A DNA stretch of 64,000 nucleotides from Pararhodobacter zhoushanensis (GTDB lineage: Bacteria; Pseudomonadota; Alphaproteobacteria; Rhodobacterales; Rhodobacteraceae): contig NZ_REEZ01000017.1 of NCBI RefSeq assembly GCF_003990445.1, positions 1 to 64,000 of the forward strand, read 5' to 3'. Positions within the stretch are counted from its first letter, which is position 1. Every line of letters begins with the position of its first letter. Under the pieces are notes generated by a model that was not told the origin of the DNA, searched no databases, and saw nothing but the letters and a program-made list of their open reading frames with translations. Shown here piece by piece: positions 1 through 10,097 of this stretch. The position numbers and the translations under genes are program-made.

Positions 1-53
1 AGGTGTTCCTCTCGGCCATCGCCCTCGCTGCGACCGTTCTCTTCTGGCTTTGA
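1..53 (+). CDS. 3' end of an unidentified (membrane?) protein
   Basis: Only the last 16 codons are inside the window. The third frame reads VFLSAIALAATVLFWL and then TGA at 51-53. The residues are almost all hydrophobic, as in a terminal transmembrane helix, and the third codon positions are G/C rich like the genes around it. The next gene starts 25 bases downstream on the same strand, so the two may be co-transcribed. All three frames contain a stop between 51 and 76, so this is probably a separate gene and not the start of the next one. No function can be assigned. Confidence 0.4.
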   Translation, partial: VFLSAIALAATVLFWL

Positions 54-78
54 AAATCAATGAGTCTGGAACCTAGCT

Positions 79-720
79 ATGTCAGGTTTGGCCTTTCTGG
101 TGAATCCAACCTTACTTCCTGACGAAATGGTCAATCTAGCGCTCTTTGTTGGCCTGTTTCCGATTCTCAACGGCGCCTTCGATACTCTCTCATACGCTGC
201 CACCCTCGGGTTCATGCGTCGCGGCCTCGCGCGATATCCGGTGTGGATGGGAGTGGCGGATCTGGCGGTGGCGGCGGTGATCTTTTTGCTGCTGGCGGCC
301 ACGCTGCTCCTGGCGGTGGCGGGGATGAATGCGCTGTCGGGGAGTCCCTGGCTGGATCTTGACGCTTTGTTCATCGGTCTGAGGAATAGTCCTGAGAACT
401 ACTGGTGGCTGTACCTGATGCTGTTCTCGACCCTGCTGCCGACGGCGGCGCATGCCACGCTGGCCCTGCTGGGGTTGCAGGGCGTGTGGCCGCGCGCGTG
501 GCGGCGGCGGGTTGCGGGGTGGGTGCGGGGCGCCGGCACGGATCCGGGGGCGGCGACCGGGGCCATGCTGGGCGTGGCGGTGCTGTGGTTTGTGCCGCTG
601 GCCGGGGTCGGCGCGCTGCTGGCGGGGGTCTGGTGGCTGGGCCTCCCGCTGTTCGGGGCGATCGGTGCCGGGTATCTGACGGCGATGGAAGCGCTGGCGC
701 GGGCGCTGGGGGCGGTGTGA
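79..720 (+). CDS. Hypothetical multi-pass membrane protein
   Basis: A 213-residue protein with about five hydrophobic segments (roughly residues 16-42, 58-84, 112-132, 160-182 and 186-205), joined by a basic loop with a WRRRVAGW sequence near residue 145. It should lie in the inner membrane. I do not recognise the family. The ATG at 79 is the first one after an in-frame stop at 61, but no clear Shine-Dalgarno sequence precedes it. The start resembles the middle of a longer membrane protein (FPILNGAFDTLS), and a hydrophobic reading-frame end lies just upstream. A disrupted longer gene is therefore possible but not shown. Confidence 0.6.
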   Translation: MSGLAFLVNPTLLPDEMVNLALFVGLFPILNGAFDTLSYAATLGFMRRGLARYPVWMGVADLAVAAVIFLLLAATLLLAVAGMNALSGSPWLDLDALFIGLRNSPENYWWLYLMLFSTLLPTAAHATLALLGLQGVWPRAWRRRVAGWVRGAGTDPGAATGAMLGVAVLWFVPLAGVGALLAGVWWLGLPLFGAIGAGYLTAMEALARALGAV

Positions 721-727
721 GCCTGCG

Positions 728-1012
728 TTACCCCTCGACCGTCACATCGCGCCAGAAGGCGACGTGATCGCGGATCGCCTCGGCCTTGGGCAGCGGGTCG
801 CGGTAGACCCAGGCGGCGTTGGCGCTGACGGTGCCGCCGTGGGAGAGCGTGTAATAGGACGCGGTGCCCTTCCACGGGCACAAAGAGGTGTGGTCCGAGG
901 CGCTGAAAAACGCTTGGTTCAGCGCCTCGGGCGGGAAATAGACGTTGTTGTCGAACATCAGAGGCGTGTCGGTCTGGGCAATAACCTGCCCTTGCCAGAT
1001 TGCGCGTGCCAT
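728..1012 (-). CDS. DUF427 domain-containing protein
   Basis: A 94-residue protein matching the small DUF427 family. The diagnostic region is LCPWKGTASYYTL in the middle (about residues 44-56), followed by AAWVYRDPLPKAEAIRDHVAFW. The family is a compact single domain of unknown biochemical role, usually cytoplasmic and 90-120 residues long, so this copy is full length. It lies 18 bases downstream of argC on the same strand and may be read from the same transcript. Nothing links it functionally to arginine synthesis. Confidence 0.85.
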   Translation of the reverse strand: MARAIWQGQVIAQTDTPLMFDNNVYFPPEALNQAFFSASDHTSLCPWKGTASYYTLSHGGTVSANAAWVYRDPLPKAEAIRDHVAFWRDVTVEG

Positions 1013-1030
1013 CGTCTTTGCCCTTTTAGG

Positions 1031-1948
1031 TTAAAGCCCGGCGGCTTCGTCCACGCCGAGCATGATGTTGAGGTTCTGCACTGCTGCCCCCGACGCGCCT
1101 TTGCCGAGGTTGTCGAGCACCGCGATCAGCGTAGCGGCACCCGTTTTCGCGTTGCCATGGACCGAGAGTTCCAGCCGGTTGGTGCCATTGAGACGCTCGG
1201 GCCAGACGCGGGGTTCGTGGGTTTCCGCCGGGACGAGGGCGATGAAACGCTCCTTCTCATAGGCGGCTTGCAGGGCGTCTTCGGCGGCTTTGAACCCGGC
1301 CTCACCCAGATCGCGCAGGTGGACGGCGACGGCCATGCCCTGCGCATACTGACCGACAGAGGGCACGAAGACCGGCACGGTCGAGAGCAGGCCGTGGGTC
1401 TGGATCTCGGGCAGGTGCTTGTGTTGTTGCGTCGCGCCGTAAAGGAACGAGCCTGTGACCTCGCCGCTTTCATACTCGGCGATCATCGCCTTGCCGCCGC
1501 CGGTGTAGCCCGAAACGCCGGAGATCGCCGGAGGATTGGCCGGGTCGATGAGGCCGGCCTTAACCAGCGGGCGGATCAGGGCGATGGCGCAGGTGGACCA
1601 GCAGCCGGGGTTCGACACGCGGGCAGCCTTTGCCACAGCGGCACGCTGGCCGGGGGCCATTTCCGGGAAGCCGAACACCCAGTCGGGGGCGATGCGGTGC
1701 GCGGTCGAGGCGTCGATCAGCCTTGTGCCATGCGGCGCGGCCAGCGCCGCGGCTTCGCGCGCGGCGTCGTCGGGCAGGCACAGGATCGCCACATCGGCCT
1801 CGGCCAGCGCGTCGGCGCGGGCGGCGGGGTCTTTTCGGCGCGCGGGGTCGACCTGAATCAACGTGATGTCGCCCCGCGCTTGCAGCCGCTCGCGGATCTG
1901 CAGGCCGGTGGTGCCGACTTCGCCATCAATGAAGACCTTGTGTGCCAT
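1031..1948 (-). CDS. argC: N-acetyl-gamma-glutamyl-phosphate reductase, short (type 2) form
   Basis: It catalyses the NADPH-dependent reduction of N-acetylglutamyl phosphate to the semialdehyde, the third step of arginine synthesis in the cytoplasm. The 305-residue protein starts [15 protein letters not shown], with a nucleotide-binding GxxGxxG at residues 9-15. The catalytic cysteine is C116 in SNPGCWSTC, and SGYTGGGK follows. The length fits the short ArgC class and not the roughly 340-residue class. The ATG at 1948 has a purine-rich AGGAACGGG upstream. The same reading frame stays open far upstream, antisense to lldD, but that extension is a high-GC shadow. The gene is divergent from lldD, and the 147-base gap should contain both promoters. 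Confidence 0.95.
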   Translation of the reverse strand: MAHKVFIDGEVGTTGLQIRERLQARGDITLIQVDPARRKDPAARADALAEADVAILCLPDDAAREAAALAAPHGTRLIDASTAHRIAPDWVFGFPEMAPGQRAAVAKAARVSNPGCWSTCAIALIRPLVKAGLIDPANPPAISGVSGYTGGGKAMIAEYESGEVTGSFLYGATQQHKHLPEIQTHGLLSTVPVFVPSVGQYAQGMAVAVHLRDLGEAGFKAAEDALQAAYEKERFIALVPAETHEPRVWPERLNGTNRLELSVHGNAKTGAATLIAVLDNLGKGASGAAVQNLNIMLGVDEAAGL

Positions 1949-2095
1949 TGGAAAATTCCCGTTCCTGAAGTACGCGTGAGATAGGGCAAAGGGGGGCTTG
2001 GGGCAAGATTCGTTTGCCTGTGAACTATCGTCTCTGCTTGCACGACTCGCCTTGAGGCGGTAAGAAATTTTGACCAATTTGCGGAGGACTGCGCC

Positions 2096-3265
2096 ATGCC
2101 CGTCATCACCACCATTGAGGATCTGCGCCAGATCTACCAGCGGCGGGCACCGCGGATGTTCTATGATTACTGCGAATCCGGCAGCTGGACCGAGCAGACC
2201 TTCCGCGAAAACACCAGCGATTTCGCCAAGATCCATCTGCGGCAGCGCGTGGCGGTGGATATGTCCAACCGCACGACCGAGACCGAGATGATCGGCGAAA
2301 AGGTGGCGATGCCGGTGGCGCTGGCGCCGGTGGGCCTGACCGGCATGCAGCACGCGGACGGGGAAATTCTGGCGGCCAAGGCGGCGGAAAAATTCGGCGT
2401 GCCCTTCACGCTGTCGACGATGTCGATCTGCTCGATCGAGGATGTGGCCGAGCACACCACCAAGCCGTTCTGGTTTCAGCTTTATGTGATGAAGGACGAG
2501 GATTTCGTGCGCCGGATCCTGCAGCGGGCCAAGGACGCGGGCTGCTCGGCTCTGGTGCTGACGCTGGATCTGCAACTGCTGGGCCAGCGGCATAAGGATC
2601 TGAAAAACGGGCTGAGCGCGCCGCCCAAGCTGACGATCCCGACGATGATCAATCTGGCGACCAAGGTGCAATGGGGCCTTGGTATGCTGGGCACCAAGCG
2701 GCGGTTCTTTGGCAATATCGTCGGCCATGCGACGGGGGTGGGCGATCCGGCGTCGCTGGGGGCATGGACGGCCGAGCAGTTCGATTTGCAGCTGACCTGG
2801 GCCAAGATCGAGAAACTGCGCGACATGTGGGGCGGCAAGCTGATCCTGAAGGGGATCAACGACGCCGAAGACGCGATCATGGCGCAGAAGATCGGGGCCG
2901 AGGCGATCGTGGTGTCGAACCACGGCGGGCGGCAGCTGGACGGCGCGCATTCGTCGATCCGCATGCTGCCGTCGATTCTGGACGCGGTGGGGGATACCAC
3001 CGAGGTTCATCTGGACAGCGGGATCCGCTCGGGTCAGGACGTGCTCAAGGCGGTGGCGATGGGCGCGAAGTCGACGTTCATCGGGCGCTCGTTCGTCTAC
3101 GGGCTGGGCGCGATGGGGGAGGCGGGCGTGACCAAGGCGCTGGAGATCATCCATACCGAGCTGGACAAGACCATGGCGCTGTGCGGCGAGCGCGATGTGA
3201 AGGCGCTGGGCCGCCACAACCTGATCGTGCCGCAGGGGTTTGAAGACCCGACGGCGGTGATCTGA
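2096..3265 (+). CDS. lldD: FMN-dependent alpha-hydroxy acid dehydrogenase (L-lactate dehydrogenase type)
   Basis: A 389-residue TIM-barrel flavoprotein of the LldD/glycolate oxidase family. It oxidises L-lactate or a related 2-hydroxy acid and passes electrons to the respiratory chain. It is usually attached peripherally to the inner membrane. Visible hallmarks are the N-terminal [13 protein letters not shown], the FMN region [33 protein letters not shown] and the catalytic [10 protein letters not shown], with the active-site base H276. The C-terminal part has [15 protein letters not shown] and FIGRSFVYG for flavin phosphate binding. A strong GGAGG lies 8 bases before the ATG. It ends 4 bases from the convergent M20 gene. 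The exact 2-hydroxy acid cannot be read from the sequence. Confidence 0.93.
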   Translation: MPVITTIEDLRQIYQRRAPRMFYDYCESGSWTEQTFRENTSDFAKIHLRQRVAVDMSNRTTETEMIGEKVAMPVALAPVGLTGMQHADGEILAAKAAEKFGVPFTLSTMSICSIEDVAEHTTKPFWFQLYVMKDEDFVRRILQRAKDAGCSALVLTLDLQLLGQRHKDLKNGLSAPPKLTIPTMINLATKVQWGLGMLGTKRRFFGNIVGHATGVGDPASLGAWTAEQFDLQLTWAKIEKLRDMWGGKLILKGINDAEDAIMAQKIGAEAIVVSNHGGRQLDGAHSSIRMLPSILDAVGDTTEVHLDSGIRSGQDVLKAVAMGAKSTFIGRSFVYGLGAMGEAGVTKALEIIHTELDKTMALCGERDVKALGRHNLIVPQGFEDPTAVI

Positions 3266-3269
3266 GACC

Positions 3270-4670
3270 TCAGGCGGCGTCGGGCAGGACGGGCACATAG
3301 GGCCGTCCGCCGCGCCGCCGGGCCAGTTCGTCTTGTGCCTGTGCGATCGCGTCGGGCTGCTGGATCAGCGTCAGTGCGGTATGGGCCATGACGTTGGCGG
3401 CGCGGATCATCGCGCGGTGTGCGGCCGAGCTGCGGCCCTGGGCGACGGCCTGCCATGTGTGGCTGGGCGTGCCAACGGCCCAGGTCGCCAGCGCGGCCTC
3501 GACCACCGGGATCTGCCAGCTGACATCACCGACATCGGTCGAGCCGGTGCCCTGTTCAATCCGCCCGCTGAAGCAGCGCAAGCCGCTGTGCAGCGGCAGC
3601 CGCCCGTGGCCCTGCGGCAGCAGCGCGTCGGTTTCAGTCTGGGCGCGGCGGTCGGCGGCGGCGGTGTCGCCGAGGCTGTCGCGGATGGCTTGGGCAAAGG
3701 CGATCTCGTCGCGGGCAAAGTTGAGCGTTCCCAAGGCCAGCATCGCCTGATGCATGACAACGCAGAGTGCCGCATTGGGCAGCACATTGGCCGCGCCGCC
3801 CTCGCCGATGATCTCGACCTGCGTGCCGGTCATCAGCGCGGCCCCGCGCGCCACGTCATCGACGCGGGCGATCAGTGCGTGCAGGTCATCCAGTTCGGGC
3901 GCGCGGATCATGTAGAGGGATTCGGCGCGGGCCTGCACGACATTGGGCGCGCTGCCGCCCGCGTCGGTGGTGGCGTAATGCAGCCGGGCCTCTTGCGGCA
4001 TGTGCTCGCGCAGGTAGTTCGCGCCGACGTTCATCAATTCGACCGCATCCAGCGCCGAGCGGCCCAGATGCGGCGACATCGCCGCATGGGCGGCGCGTCC
4101 GGTGAAGCGGTAGCGGCGGTTGGCGACGGCCAGCGTGGCGCGGGCGCGCACGGCGTTATAGGTGCCGGGATGCCAGCCGATGCCGACCTGCGCGTCGTCA
4201 AAGGCCCCGGCGGCGACCATGCGCACCTTGCCCCAGCCGCCTTCCTCCGCTGGACATCCGTAGTATCGCACGCGCGCGGCGATGCCGGTGTCGCGCAGTC
4301 GGGCCGCCAGTGCCGAGGCGGCCAGCATCGAGGCCGCACCCAGCAGATTATGCCCGCAGCCGTGACCATTGCCGCCGTCCTCGACCGCGAGGGGGGTTGC
4401 CAGACCAGCCTGCTGGCTGAGGCCGGGCAGGGCGTCAAACTCGCCCAGAAAGGCGATCACCGGCCCGTCAGTTCCCCAGTCAGCGGTAAAGGCGGTGTCC
4501 AGCCCGGCGATGTTGCGGGTGATGGCAAAGCCCTGCGCCGCCAAGGCGTCGATCTGGGCGGCGACCGAGCGGTGCTCGGCGTAGCACAGCTCGGGCGTGG
4601 ACCAGATCGCGTCGGAAACCGCGGTGAAGGTCGGCGCGAGCCGCGTGACCTGGGAGGTGAGCGCCTGCAT
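3270..4670 (-). CDS. M20 family metallo-amidohydrolase (AbgB-like)
   Basis: A 466-residue zinc-type M20D hydrolase resembling the B subunit of p-aminobenzoyl-glutamate hydrolase and indole-acetyl-amino-acid hydrolases. It should cleave an amide bond between an acyl or aryl group and an amino acid. Metal-site features are GEFDALPG (D79), [10 protein letters not shown] (residues 102-111), the catalytic PAEEGGWG (E142-E143) and GWHPG (H167). The dimerisation domain sits between about residues 180 and 300. It is the last gene of the long minus-strand unit, and its ATG lies 2 bases after the CocE-type gene with AAGAGG in front. It probably performs a late hydrolytic step on an imported substrate. 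The substrate is unknown. Confidence 0.85.
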   Translation of the reverse strand: MQALTSQVTRLAPTFTAVSDAIWSTPELCYAEHRSVAAQIDALAAQGFAITRNIAGLDTAFTADWGTDGPVIAFLGEFDALPGLSQQAGLATPLAVEDGGNGHGCGHNLLGAASMLAASALAARLRDTGIAARVRYYGCPAEEGGWGKVRMVAAGAFDDAQVGIGWHPGTYNAVRARATLAVANRRYRFTGRAAHAAMSPHLGRSALDAVELMNVGANYLREHMPQEARLHYATTDAGGSAPNVVQARAESLYMIRAPELDDLHALIARVDDVARGAALMTGTQVEIIGEGGAANVLPNAALCVVMHQAMLALGTLNFARDEIAFAQAIRDSLGDTAAADRRAQTETDALLPQGHGRLPLHSGLRCFSGRIEQGTGSTDVGDVSWQIPVVEAALATWAVGTPSHTWQAVAQGRSSAAHRAMIRAANVMAHTALTLIQQPDAIAQAQDELARRRGGRPYVPVLPDAA

Positions 4671-4672
4671 GG

Positions 4673-6577
4673 TCAGCCTCTTATGGGCAGGATAAGGCGC
4701 GAGGGATGCGCCGGGTCATGGTGGATGGCGTTGACGGCGATGCGGGTGTGGGTGTGACGGCCAATCGCCTCACCGGTGTTCGGGTTGGGGTCAAAGCGCG
4801 GGAAGGACGAGGACGACACCAGCACCCGCAGCCGGTGGCCGGGCTGGAAGGCGTTGGAAATCGGGTAGAGCGGGAAGCGGACGCGCACCACCTTGCCCGG
4901 TTCCATCATCGTCGGGCTGTCGAACCCGTCGCGGTAGCGGACGCGGAAGATGCTGTCGCACAGGTTCAGCCGATAACCGGTGGGCCATGTGTCGGACACC
5001 GGGTAGAGGTCTTGCAGCATGATGAAAATGTCGGTGTCGGGTGCGTCCGAGGACAGGAAAATCTCCACCTCGGGCACGCCGGTGACTTCGGTTTCCTGCT
5101 CGAACGGCGCGGTGGTGAAGACCAGCGCGTCGGGGCGGTCGGCCAGATCGCCGTAGGGCGGTTCGGCGAACATGCCGTCATGGGTGACTTGGTCCGCCGC
5201 CCCTTGCAGCACGATGCTCTGGCGCAGGGTGATCGGATCGCCGGTGCGCATCATGCGGGCGAAGGGTGGCAGGTTCTGCGTCATGGACGAGACGTTGCCC
5301 GCCACCGTCGGCATCGGGTGCGCGGGGTCATAGGTCAGGGTGCTGGGGGCCGAGGCCGGGGCCGTGTCACGGCTGAGCGTGGTATCGGGCTGCAGGAACC
5401 AGTCCTGCGGCTGGGTGCCGGTGGGGGGCCATTGCGTATCGGCGACCCATTTGGCGCCGTGCAGCAACTGCCCGGCGGCGTTCTTGCCGCCATCGCCGCC
5501 CATGCGGACATAACGCACCTTGGGCTGGTCGACCCAGGCGGTTTCATCCCCCTTCAAGAAGCGGTCAAAGAAGCGCAGCATCATCTGTTTGCGGTCACGC
5601 TCAAGGTTGCCCTTGATCGTCGCACCGGGGCCCATATCGACCTGACCGGTCAGGCGGTTGTCGAAATTCGGCCCGCCATGCACGCCCGCGCCCATCATGA
5701 GGTACTGGTGGCTGGCGCGGGCATCCATGGCGAGGAAATTCTCGATCGAGGCGCGGGCGTAGCTGTCGTACCAAGCGCCTGCGTAGACGGTGGGAATGTC
5801 GGCCGAGCGGTCGCGGTAGGGCGCGAAATTGCGGCTGGGGTTGCGCCAGAACGGGCCATCGTCGCCGTTGCGATACATATCCAGCGCCCATTTTTCCCAT
5901 TTGGGCAGGGGGGCGAGGGGCGAGTTGCCCTCGGACCACGGCAGGCGGCAGAACCAGTCGTACATCTGTTCGGCATTGCGGACCATGGCGGTCTGGATCG
6001 CGGGGTCGGCGTGGGCTTCCTGCGCATGGATGCCGTTGGTGACGGCCCAGCCGAACCAGCGCATCTCGAACGCGCCATTGTGGCGGATGGCCGAGGTCAA
6101 CCCGTTCGAGCCGCCTTGGTTCACCCACATTGCTTTCAGATGCGGCGGGCGCAGCAGGGCGGTGGCGTTCTGGTTCCATGCCCTGAGCGACGAGCCCTGC
6201 GTACCGATGTTGCCGTCGCAATAGGGGCGCTCGGCCAGCCATTCGATGACGTCATAGCCATCCTCGCCGTCCTGATCGAGCAGGATGAAATCGCCCTCAG
6301 ACTCGTAGCGGCCCCGGGCGTCCTGCACGAGATACAGATAGCCGCGCTTGGCAAAATACTCGCCGTTGCCCGCCTGACCGGACGGGCCCTTGCCCGAGCG
6401 CGTGTCATAGGGCGAGCGGGTGACGACTGCCGGGAAGGGGCCGGGCAGCGGTTCGCCATCCTTGGCGGGGCGGTAGATGTCGACCGACAGCAGCACGCCG
6501 TCGCGGGCTCTCACCTTGACCGACCGCGAGATCACAACGTCATGGACCGGGTCGCTGATCATGGGGGTGTCTTTCAT
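4673..6577 (-). CDS. CocE/NonD family alpha/beta hydrolase
   Basis: A 634-residue hydrolase of the cocaine esterase / Xaa-Pro dipeptidyl-peptidase type. The N-terminal alpha/beta domain has VKVRARDGVLLSVDIYRP and DARGRYESEG. The probable nucleophile is S130 in TQGSSLRAWNQ. The other triad members are likely D271 (GAWYDSY) and H300 (GAGVHGG). The C-terminal jelly-roll domain has EVEIFLSSDAPDTDIFIML and PGHRLRVLVSSSSFPRFDPNPNTG. No signal peptide is visible, so it should act in the cytoplasm on imported esters or amides. It starts at an ATGA overlap with the acyl-CoA ligase gene, which indicates translational coupling. The last G of the usual GxSxxG is replaced by A. Family members include esterases, acylases and peptidases, so the substrate is open. 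Confidence 0.88.
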   Translation of the reverse strand: MKDTPMISDPVHDVVISRSVKVRARDGVLLSVDIYRPAKDGEPLPGPFPAVVTRSPYDTRSGKGPSGQAGNGEYFAKRGYLYLVQDARGRYESEGDFILLDQDGEDGYDVIEWLAERPYCDGNIGTQGSSLRAWNQNATALLRPPHLKAMWVNQGGSNGLTSAIRHNGAFEMRWFGWAVTNGIHAQEAHADPAIQTAMVRNAEQMYDWFCRLPWSEGNSPLAPLPKWEKWALDMYRNGDDGPFWRNPSRNFAPYRDRSADIPTVYAGAWYDSYARASIENFLAMDARASHQYLMMGAGVHGGPNFDNRLTGQVDMGPGATIKGNLERDRKQMMLRFFDRFLKGDETAWVDQPKVRYVRMGGDGGKNAAGQLLHGAKWVADTQWPPTGTQPQDWFLQPDTTLSRDTAPASAPSTLTYDPAHPMPTVAGNVSSMTQNLPPFARMMRTGDPITLRQSIVLQGAADQVTHDGMFAEPPYGDLADRPDALVFTTAPFEQETEVTGVPEVEIFLSSDAPDTDIFIMLQDLYPVSDTWPTGYRLNLCDSIFRVRYRDGFDSPTMMEPGKVVRVRFPLYPISNAFQPGHRLRVLVSSSSFPRFDPNPNTGEAIGRHTHTRIAVNAIHHDPAHPSRLILPIRG

Positions 6578-8241
6578 TGGGGAACCTCGGGGGCTTGGGC
6601 GGCGTCGAGTTCTTGCTGACGCAGGACGCGGCGCTGGATCTTGCCGACGGCGTTTTTCGGCAGGTCCGAGACAAATTCGATGCGGCGGGGGTATTTGTAG
6701 GGGGCGGTGGCGGATTTGACGAAATCCTGCAGCGCGCGGGCCAGATCGGGGCTGCCGTTGTGGCCGTCATGCAGGACAACGAAGGCTTTGACCACCTCGC
6801 CCCGCTCAGGGTCGGGGCTGGGCACGGCAGCGGCTTCGCGCACGGCGGGGTGCGAGATGAGGGCGTTTTCCACCTCTTGCGGGCCGATCCGGTAGCCCGC
6901 CGAGTTGATCACATCATCGCCGCGCCCCTCATAGTAGAGGTAGCCGTCTGCATCGGCGCGGGCGTTGTCCGAAGTCAGGAAGTAGGTCACGCCGTCAAGG
7001 GTTTGCAGCGTCTTTGCGGTGCGTTCGGGGTCTTGCCAGTAGCCCAGCATCATATGCGCGCTGGGCAGGCGCAGGGCGATCTGGCCGGTCTCTCCGGGGG
7101 CGGCGAAGGTGCCTTCGGCGGTGATCAGGTCCAGCGCGATCCCCGGCAGCGGACGGCCCATGGACCCGGCGCGGATGTCCGTGTCGCGGTAATTGGCGAC
7201 CAGCATCAGGGTCTCGGTCAGCCCGTAGGCTTCCAGCACCGGGCGGCCGGTCATCGCGGTCCAGGCGTCCATCACCGGCGGGTTGAGGCTTTCACCGGCG
7301 GAAACCGTCAGGCGCAGGGCGGGCAGCGGGTGCTGGGAGAGGTCGAGCGCGACGAGGCGGCGCAGTTCGGTCGCGGCGGCGCAATAGACGGTGACGCCAT
7401 GGCGCGTGAGCAGATCGAGACGGTAGGCCGGATCGAAGGGGCCGTCGAAAAACAGCACGGTCGCGCCCCGGCTCCACGGGCCGAACAGAATAGCGGTGCC
7501 AGCCTTGGACCAGCCGGTGTCGGCGGTGCAAAACATCACGTCGGTCGGGCCAAGGTCGAGCCAATGCTCAGCCGAGCCGCGCCATGCGTGCAGGGCGCGG
7601 GCGGAATGGGTGACACCTTTGGGCAGCCCGGTGGAGCCTGAGGTGTAGAAGATCAACGCCGGGTCTTCGGCGGCGACGGTGGCGGCAAGGAAGGTGCCGG
7701 GGTCTTCGGTCAGCATCGGCTCCAGCGCTTCCCAGCCTTCAGGCGCGGGGGCGCGGGTGCCGGGCACATCGGGCGGCAGCGCGGGGTCGGTGGCGATGCA
7801 GAGCGTGCCGGGGGCGGTGGCGGCGAATTTGCCGATCTCGGCCTGCGTGGTGATCACCGCCCGCGCGCCCGAGTTTTCCAGCCGGTAGGCGATGTCCTTC
7901 TCGGTCAGCATGGTCACGCAGGGAATGGCAATCGCGCCGAGTTTGAGCGCGGCGACCATGGCGATCTGCCACGCGGGCACGCGGGGCAGCATGATCAGCA
8001 CCCGGTCGCCCTGCTGCACCCCGCGCCGCTTGAGCGCGGCGGCGAGGCGGTCGCTGAGATCAGCGATCTGAGCAAAGCTGTAGGACCGCTCGACCCCCGC
8101 CGCGTTGCACCAGATCAGCGCGGGCGCGGCGGCGTTGCGGGCCGTGTCGGCGGCGAAGGCGTCAACAACATCGGTGCCGAAGTTGAAGGTCGGCGGTGTG
8201 CGCGGGTCATAGCCCGCGCGCAGGGTTTCGTAGCGGTCCAT
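6574..8241 (-). CDS. AMP-dependent acyl-CoA synthetase/ligase
   Basis: A 555-residue adenylate-forming enzyme that activates a carboxylic acid with ATP and CoA. The P-loop-like YTSGSTGLPKG is at residues 199-209. AYGLTETL, the hinge region YYEGRGDDVINSAGYRIGP and the C-terminal catalytic lysine region LPKNAVGKIQRR follow. It is closest to medium-chain and aryl acyl-CoA synthetases. I place the start at ATG 8241 because GGGAGGAG stands 5 bases before it; an in-frame ATG at 8262 lacks such a site. It follows the alpha/beta hydrolase gene by 20 bases and overlaps the CocE-type gene by 4 bases. In this operon it would activate the acid freed by one of the hydrolases. Confidence 0.9.
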   Translation of the reverse strand: MDRYETLRAGYDPRTPPTFNFGTDVVDAFAADTARNAAAPALIWCNAAGVERSYSFAQIADLSDRLAAALKRRGVQQGDRVLIMLPRVPAWQIAMVAALKLGAIAIPCVTMLTEKDIAYRLENSGARAVITTQAEIGKFAATAPGTLCIATDPALPPDVPGTRAPAPEGWEALEPMLTEDPGTFLAATVAAEDPALIFYTSGSTGLPKGVTHSARALHAWRGSAEHWLDLGPTDVMFCTADTGWSKAGTAILFGPWSRGATVLFFDGPFDPAYRLDLLTRHGVTVYCAAATELRRLVALDLSQHPLPALRLTVSAGESLNPPVMDAWTAMTGRPVLEAYGLTETLMLVANYRDTDIRAGSMGRPLPGIALDLITAEGTFAAPGETGQIALRLPSAHMMLGYWQDPERTAKTLQTLDGVTYFLTSDNARADADGYLYYEGRGDDVINSAGYRIGPQEVENALISHPAVREAAAVPSPDPERGEVVKAFVVLHDGHNGSPDLARALQDFVKSATAPYKYPRRIEFVSDLPKNAVGKIQRRVLRQQELDAAQAPEVPQ

Positions 8242-8261
8242 AAGGCTCCTCCCGACCGCCA

Positions 8262-9116
8262 TCAAACGCGCGGCAAGGCGGCAAGGAAGTCGCGGGTTTT
8301 CTGCGCCAGAACATCGGGTTGATCGCCCCAGATGGTGTGGTTTGAGTCCGAGATCACCTCAAGCCGGGCATTGGCGAAGGCGGCGGTCAGGTCAGAGGCC
8401 TGCGTGCCCGACAGCACGTTAGAGCGGTCGGCGTTCAGGATCAGGACCGGGGCCGTGATCGCGGCGACATCGGCGCTCTGGTCGGTGGACAGGTTCAGGA
8501 ACACCTTGGTGATCGCGGGCAGATCATAGGCCCAGCTCCACTGGCCGTCGGGTTCTTGCCGGAAGTCGCCCTCCATCGCCATGTGGTGCATAGCCTCGCT
8601 CAACCCTTTGCGCTGGGGCAGGGCCATGGCGTAGGCCTCGGCCTCGGCCCGGGTGGCATAGGTACGCTTGCGGGTGTGGTGCGAGCGCAGGTATTTGACG
8701 ATCTCGCTGTCGGAACAGAAAAAGCTGGGGTCCGACAGGATCAGCCCGGCAATGCGGTCGGGGTTGGCGGCGGCGAAGGACACGGCGACCTGATTGCCGA
8801 CCGACGAGCCGATCAGGGTGATGCCGGTCAGGTCCAGCTTTTCGGCCAGTTTGGTGATGTCGCTGGCCATTTCGGCGATGGCATAGGTGGTCGCGGGTCG
8901 GTCCGAGGCCCCATGGCCGCGCATATCGACGGCGATGACGCGGGCGGCGTCTTTCAGGCTGGCGCCCAGATGGCCCCAGGCATGGGCGGTCATCGAGGTG
9001 CCGTGCAGGCAGATCACCACCGGGCCGGTGCCGCCATTGTCCAGATAGCGGATCTTCACGCCGTCCAGATCGACGATCTTCGAGGTCCAGATGCGGGCGA
9101 GGGTTTCGGTCATCAT
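8262..9116 (-). CDS. Alpha/beta-fold hydrolase
   Basis: A 284-residue single-domain alpha/beta hydrolase. The oxyanion region is CLHGTSMTAHAWGHL, the strand after it reads VIAVDMRGHGASDRP, and the nucleophile elbow is GSSVG with S105. An aspartate in LILNADRSNVLSG and the histidine in SDSNHTIW complete a plausible triad. There is no signal peptide. Family members hydrolyse esters, lactones, enol-lactones or C-C bonds. The gene lies 21 bases after the ABC ATPase gene and 20 bases before the acyl-CoA ligase gene, so it belongs to the import-and-degradation unit. AGGA precedes the first of two adjacent ATGs. The specific reaction is unknown. Confidence 0.87.
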   Translation of the reverse strand: MMTETLARIWTSKIVDLDGVKIRYLDNGGTGPVVICLHGTSMTAHAWGHLGASLKDAARVIAVDMRGHGASDRPATTYAIAEMASDITKLAEKLDLTGITLIGSSVGNQVAVSFAAANPDRIAGLILSDPSFFCSDSEIVKYLRSHHTRKRTYATRAEAEAYAMALPQRKGLSEAMHHMAMEGDFRQEPDGQWSWAYDLPAITKVFLNLSTDQSADVAAITAPVLILNADRSNVLSGTQASDLTAAFANARLEVISDSNHTIWGDQPDVLAQKTRDFLAALPRV

Positions 9117-9137
9117 GTCGTTGTTTTCCTGTAGAAC

Positions 9138-10097
9138 TTAGGTGTCGCCATTGGCGATGCAGGCCGCAACCTCGCGCGAGGCGGACCCGGTCATGCGATG
9201 GGTCAGCGTGGCGCAGGGGGCTGTGGCCAGCGGGCAGCGGCTGCGAAAGCGGCAACCGCTGGGCGGGTTACGGGGGCTGGGGACGTCGCCGGTGAGCAGG
9301 GGCACGTCCTCGATCCTTGCGTCGGGATCGACCTTGAGGGACGAGGCGAGCAGGGCGCGGGTATAGGGGTGCTGCGGCGCCGTCAGCACATCGGCGGCGC
9401 TGCCCAGCTCCATGATGCGGCCCAGATACATCACCGCGACGCGGTCGGCGAACTGGCCGACAACGGTGAGGTCATGGCTGATGAACAGATAGGTCAGGCC
9501 GTAATCGCGTTGCAGATCGACCAGCAGGTTAAGGATCTGCGCCTGTACCGACACATCGAGGGCCGAGGTCGCCTCGTCCAGCACGATCAGTTCGGGCCGC
9601 ATGGCCAGCGCGCGGGCGATGGCGACGCGCTGCTGTTGGCCGCCCGACAGCTGGTGAGGGAATTTGTGGAAGGTGCTGGGCGGCAGCTCGACCTGCGCGA
9701 GCAGGGCGTGGACCTGTTTGTCCCGTTCGGCCCCGCGCGCGATGCCGTGAACGACCAGCCCCTCGGCGATCAGGCTGCCCACGGTCCAGCGCGGGTCGAG
9801 CGAGCCGAGCGGGTCCTGAAACACCACTTGCGCCTTGCGGGCCAGCGCCTTGCGGTCCTTGGCACCGTCGGCGTCGATGCTGCCACCGGCGATGGGTTCC
9901 AGCCGCAGGATGGCGCGGCCAAGGGTGGATTTACCGCAGCCGGATTCGCCGACCAGTGCGAGGGTTTCACCGCGTTTCAGTTCGAAACTGGCGTCCTCGA
10001 CCGCGCCGACATGGCCGGTGACACGCTGAAAGAACCCGCTGCGGATGGGGTAGCGGACCGAGACATTGCGCAGGGAAAACAGCGGGTCAGCGGACAT
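9138..10097 (-). CDS. Peptide-type ABC transporter ATP-binding protein (DppF/OppF-like)
   Basis: A 319-residue cytoplasmic ATPase of the oligopeptide/dipeptide importer family. Walker A is GESGCGKST (residues 50-58), the Q-loop is VVFQDP, the signature is LSGGQQQR (150-157) and Walker B is IVLDEAT (171-177). SHDLTVV is the switch region. The C-terminal [11 protein letters not shown] cysteine motif is typical of DppD/DppF-type ATPases. Its start overlaps the end of the preceding ATPase gene by 11 bases. It should pair with that ATPase to drive import through the two permeases encoded upstream. Confidence 0.93.
   Translation of the reverse strand: MSADPLFSLRNVSVRYPIRSGFFQRVTGHVGAVEDASFELKRGETLALVGESGCGKSTLGRAILRLEPIAGGSIDADGAKDRKALARKAQVVFQDPLGSLDPRWTVGSLIAEGLVVHGIARGAERDKQVHALLAQVELPPSTFHKFPHQLSGGQQQRVAIARALAMRPELIVLDEATSALDVSVQAQILNLLVDLQRDYGLTYLFISHDLTVVGQFADRVAVMYLGRIMELGSAADVLTAPQHPYTRALLASSLKVDPDARIEDVPLLTGDVPSPRNPPSGCRFRSRCPLATAPCATLTHRMTGSASREVAACIANGDT

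Noticed and set aside
1031-3298. A 755-codon frame apparently fusing argC to a long N-terminal part
   Set aside because: The extra part is antisense to lldD and low in normal protein composition. ArgC begins at ATG 1948 with its usual [12 protein letters not shown] start.
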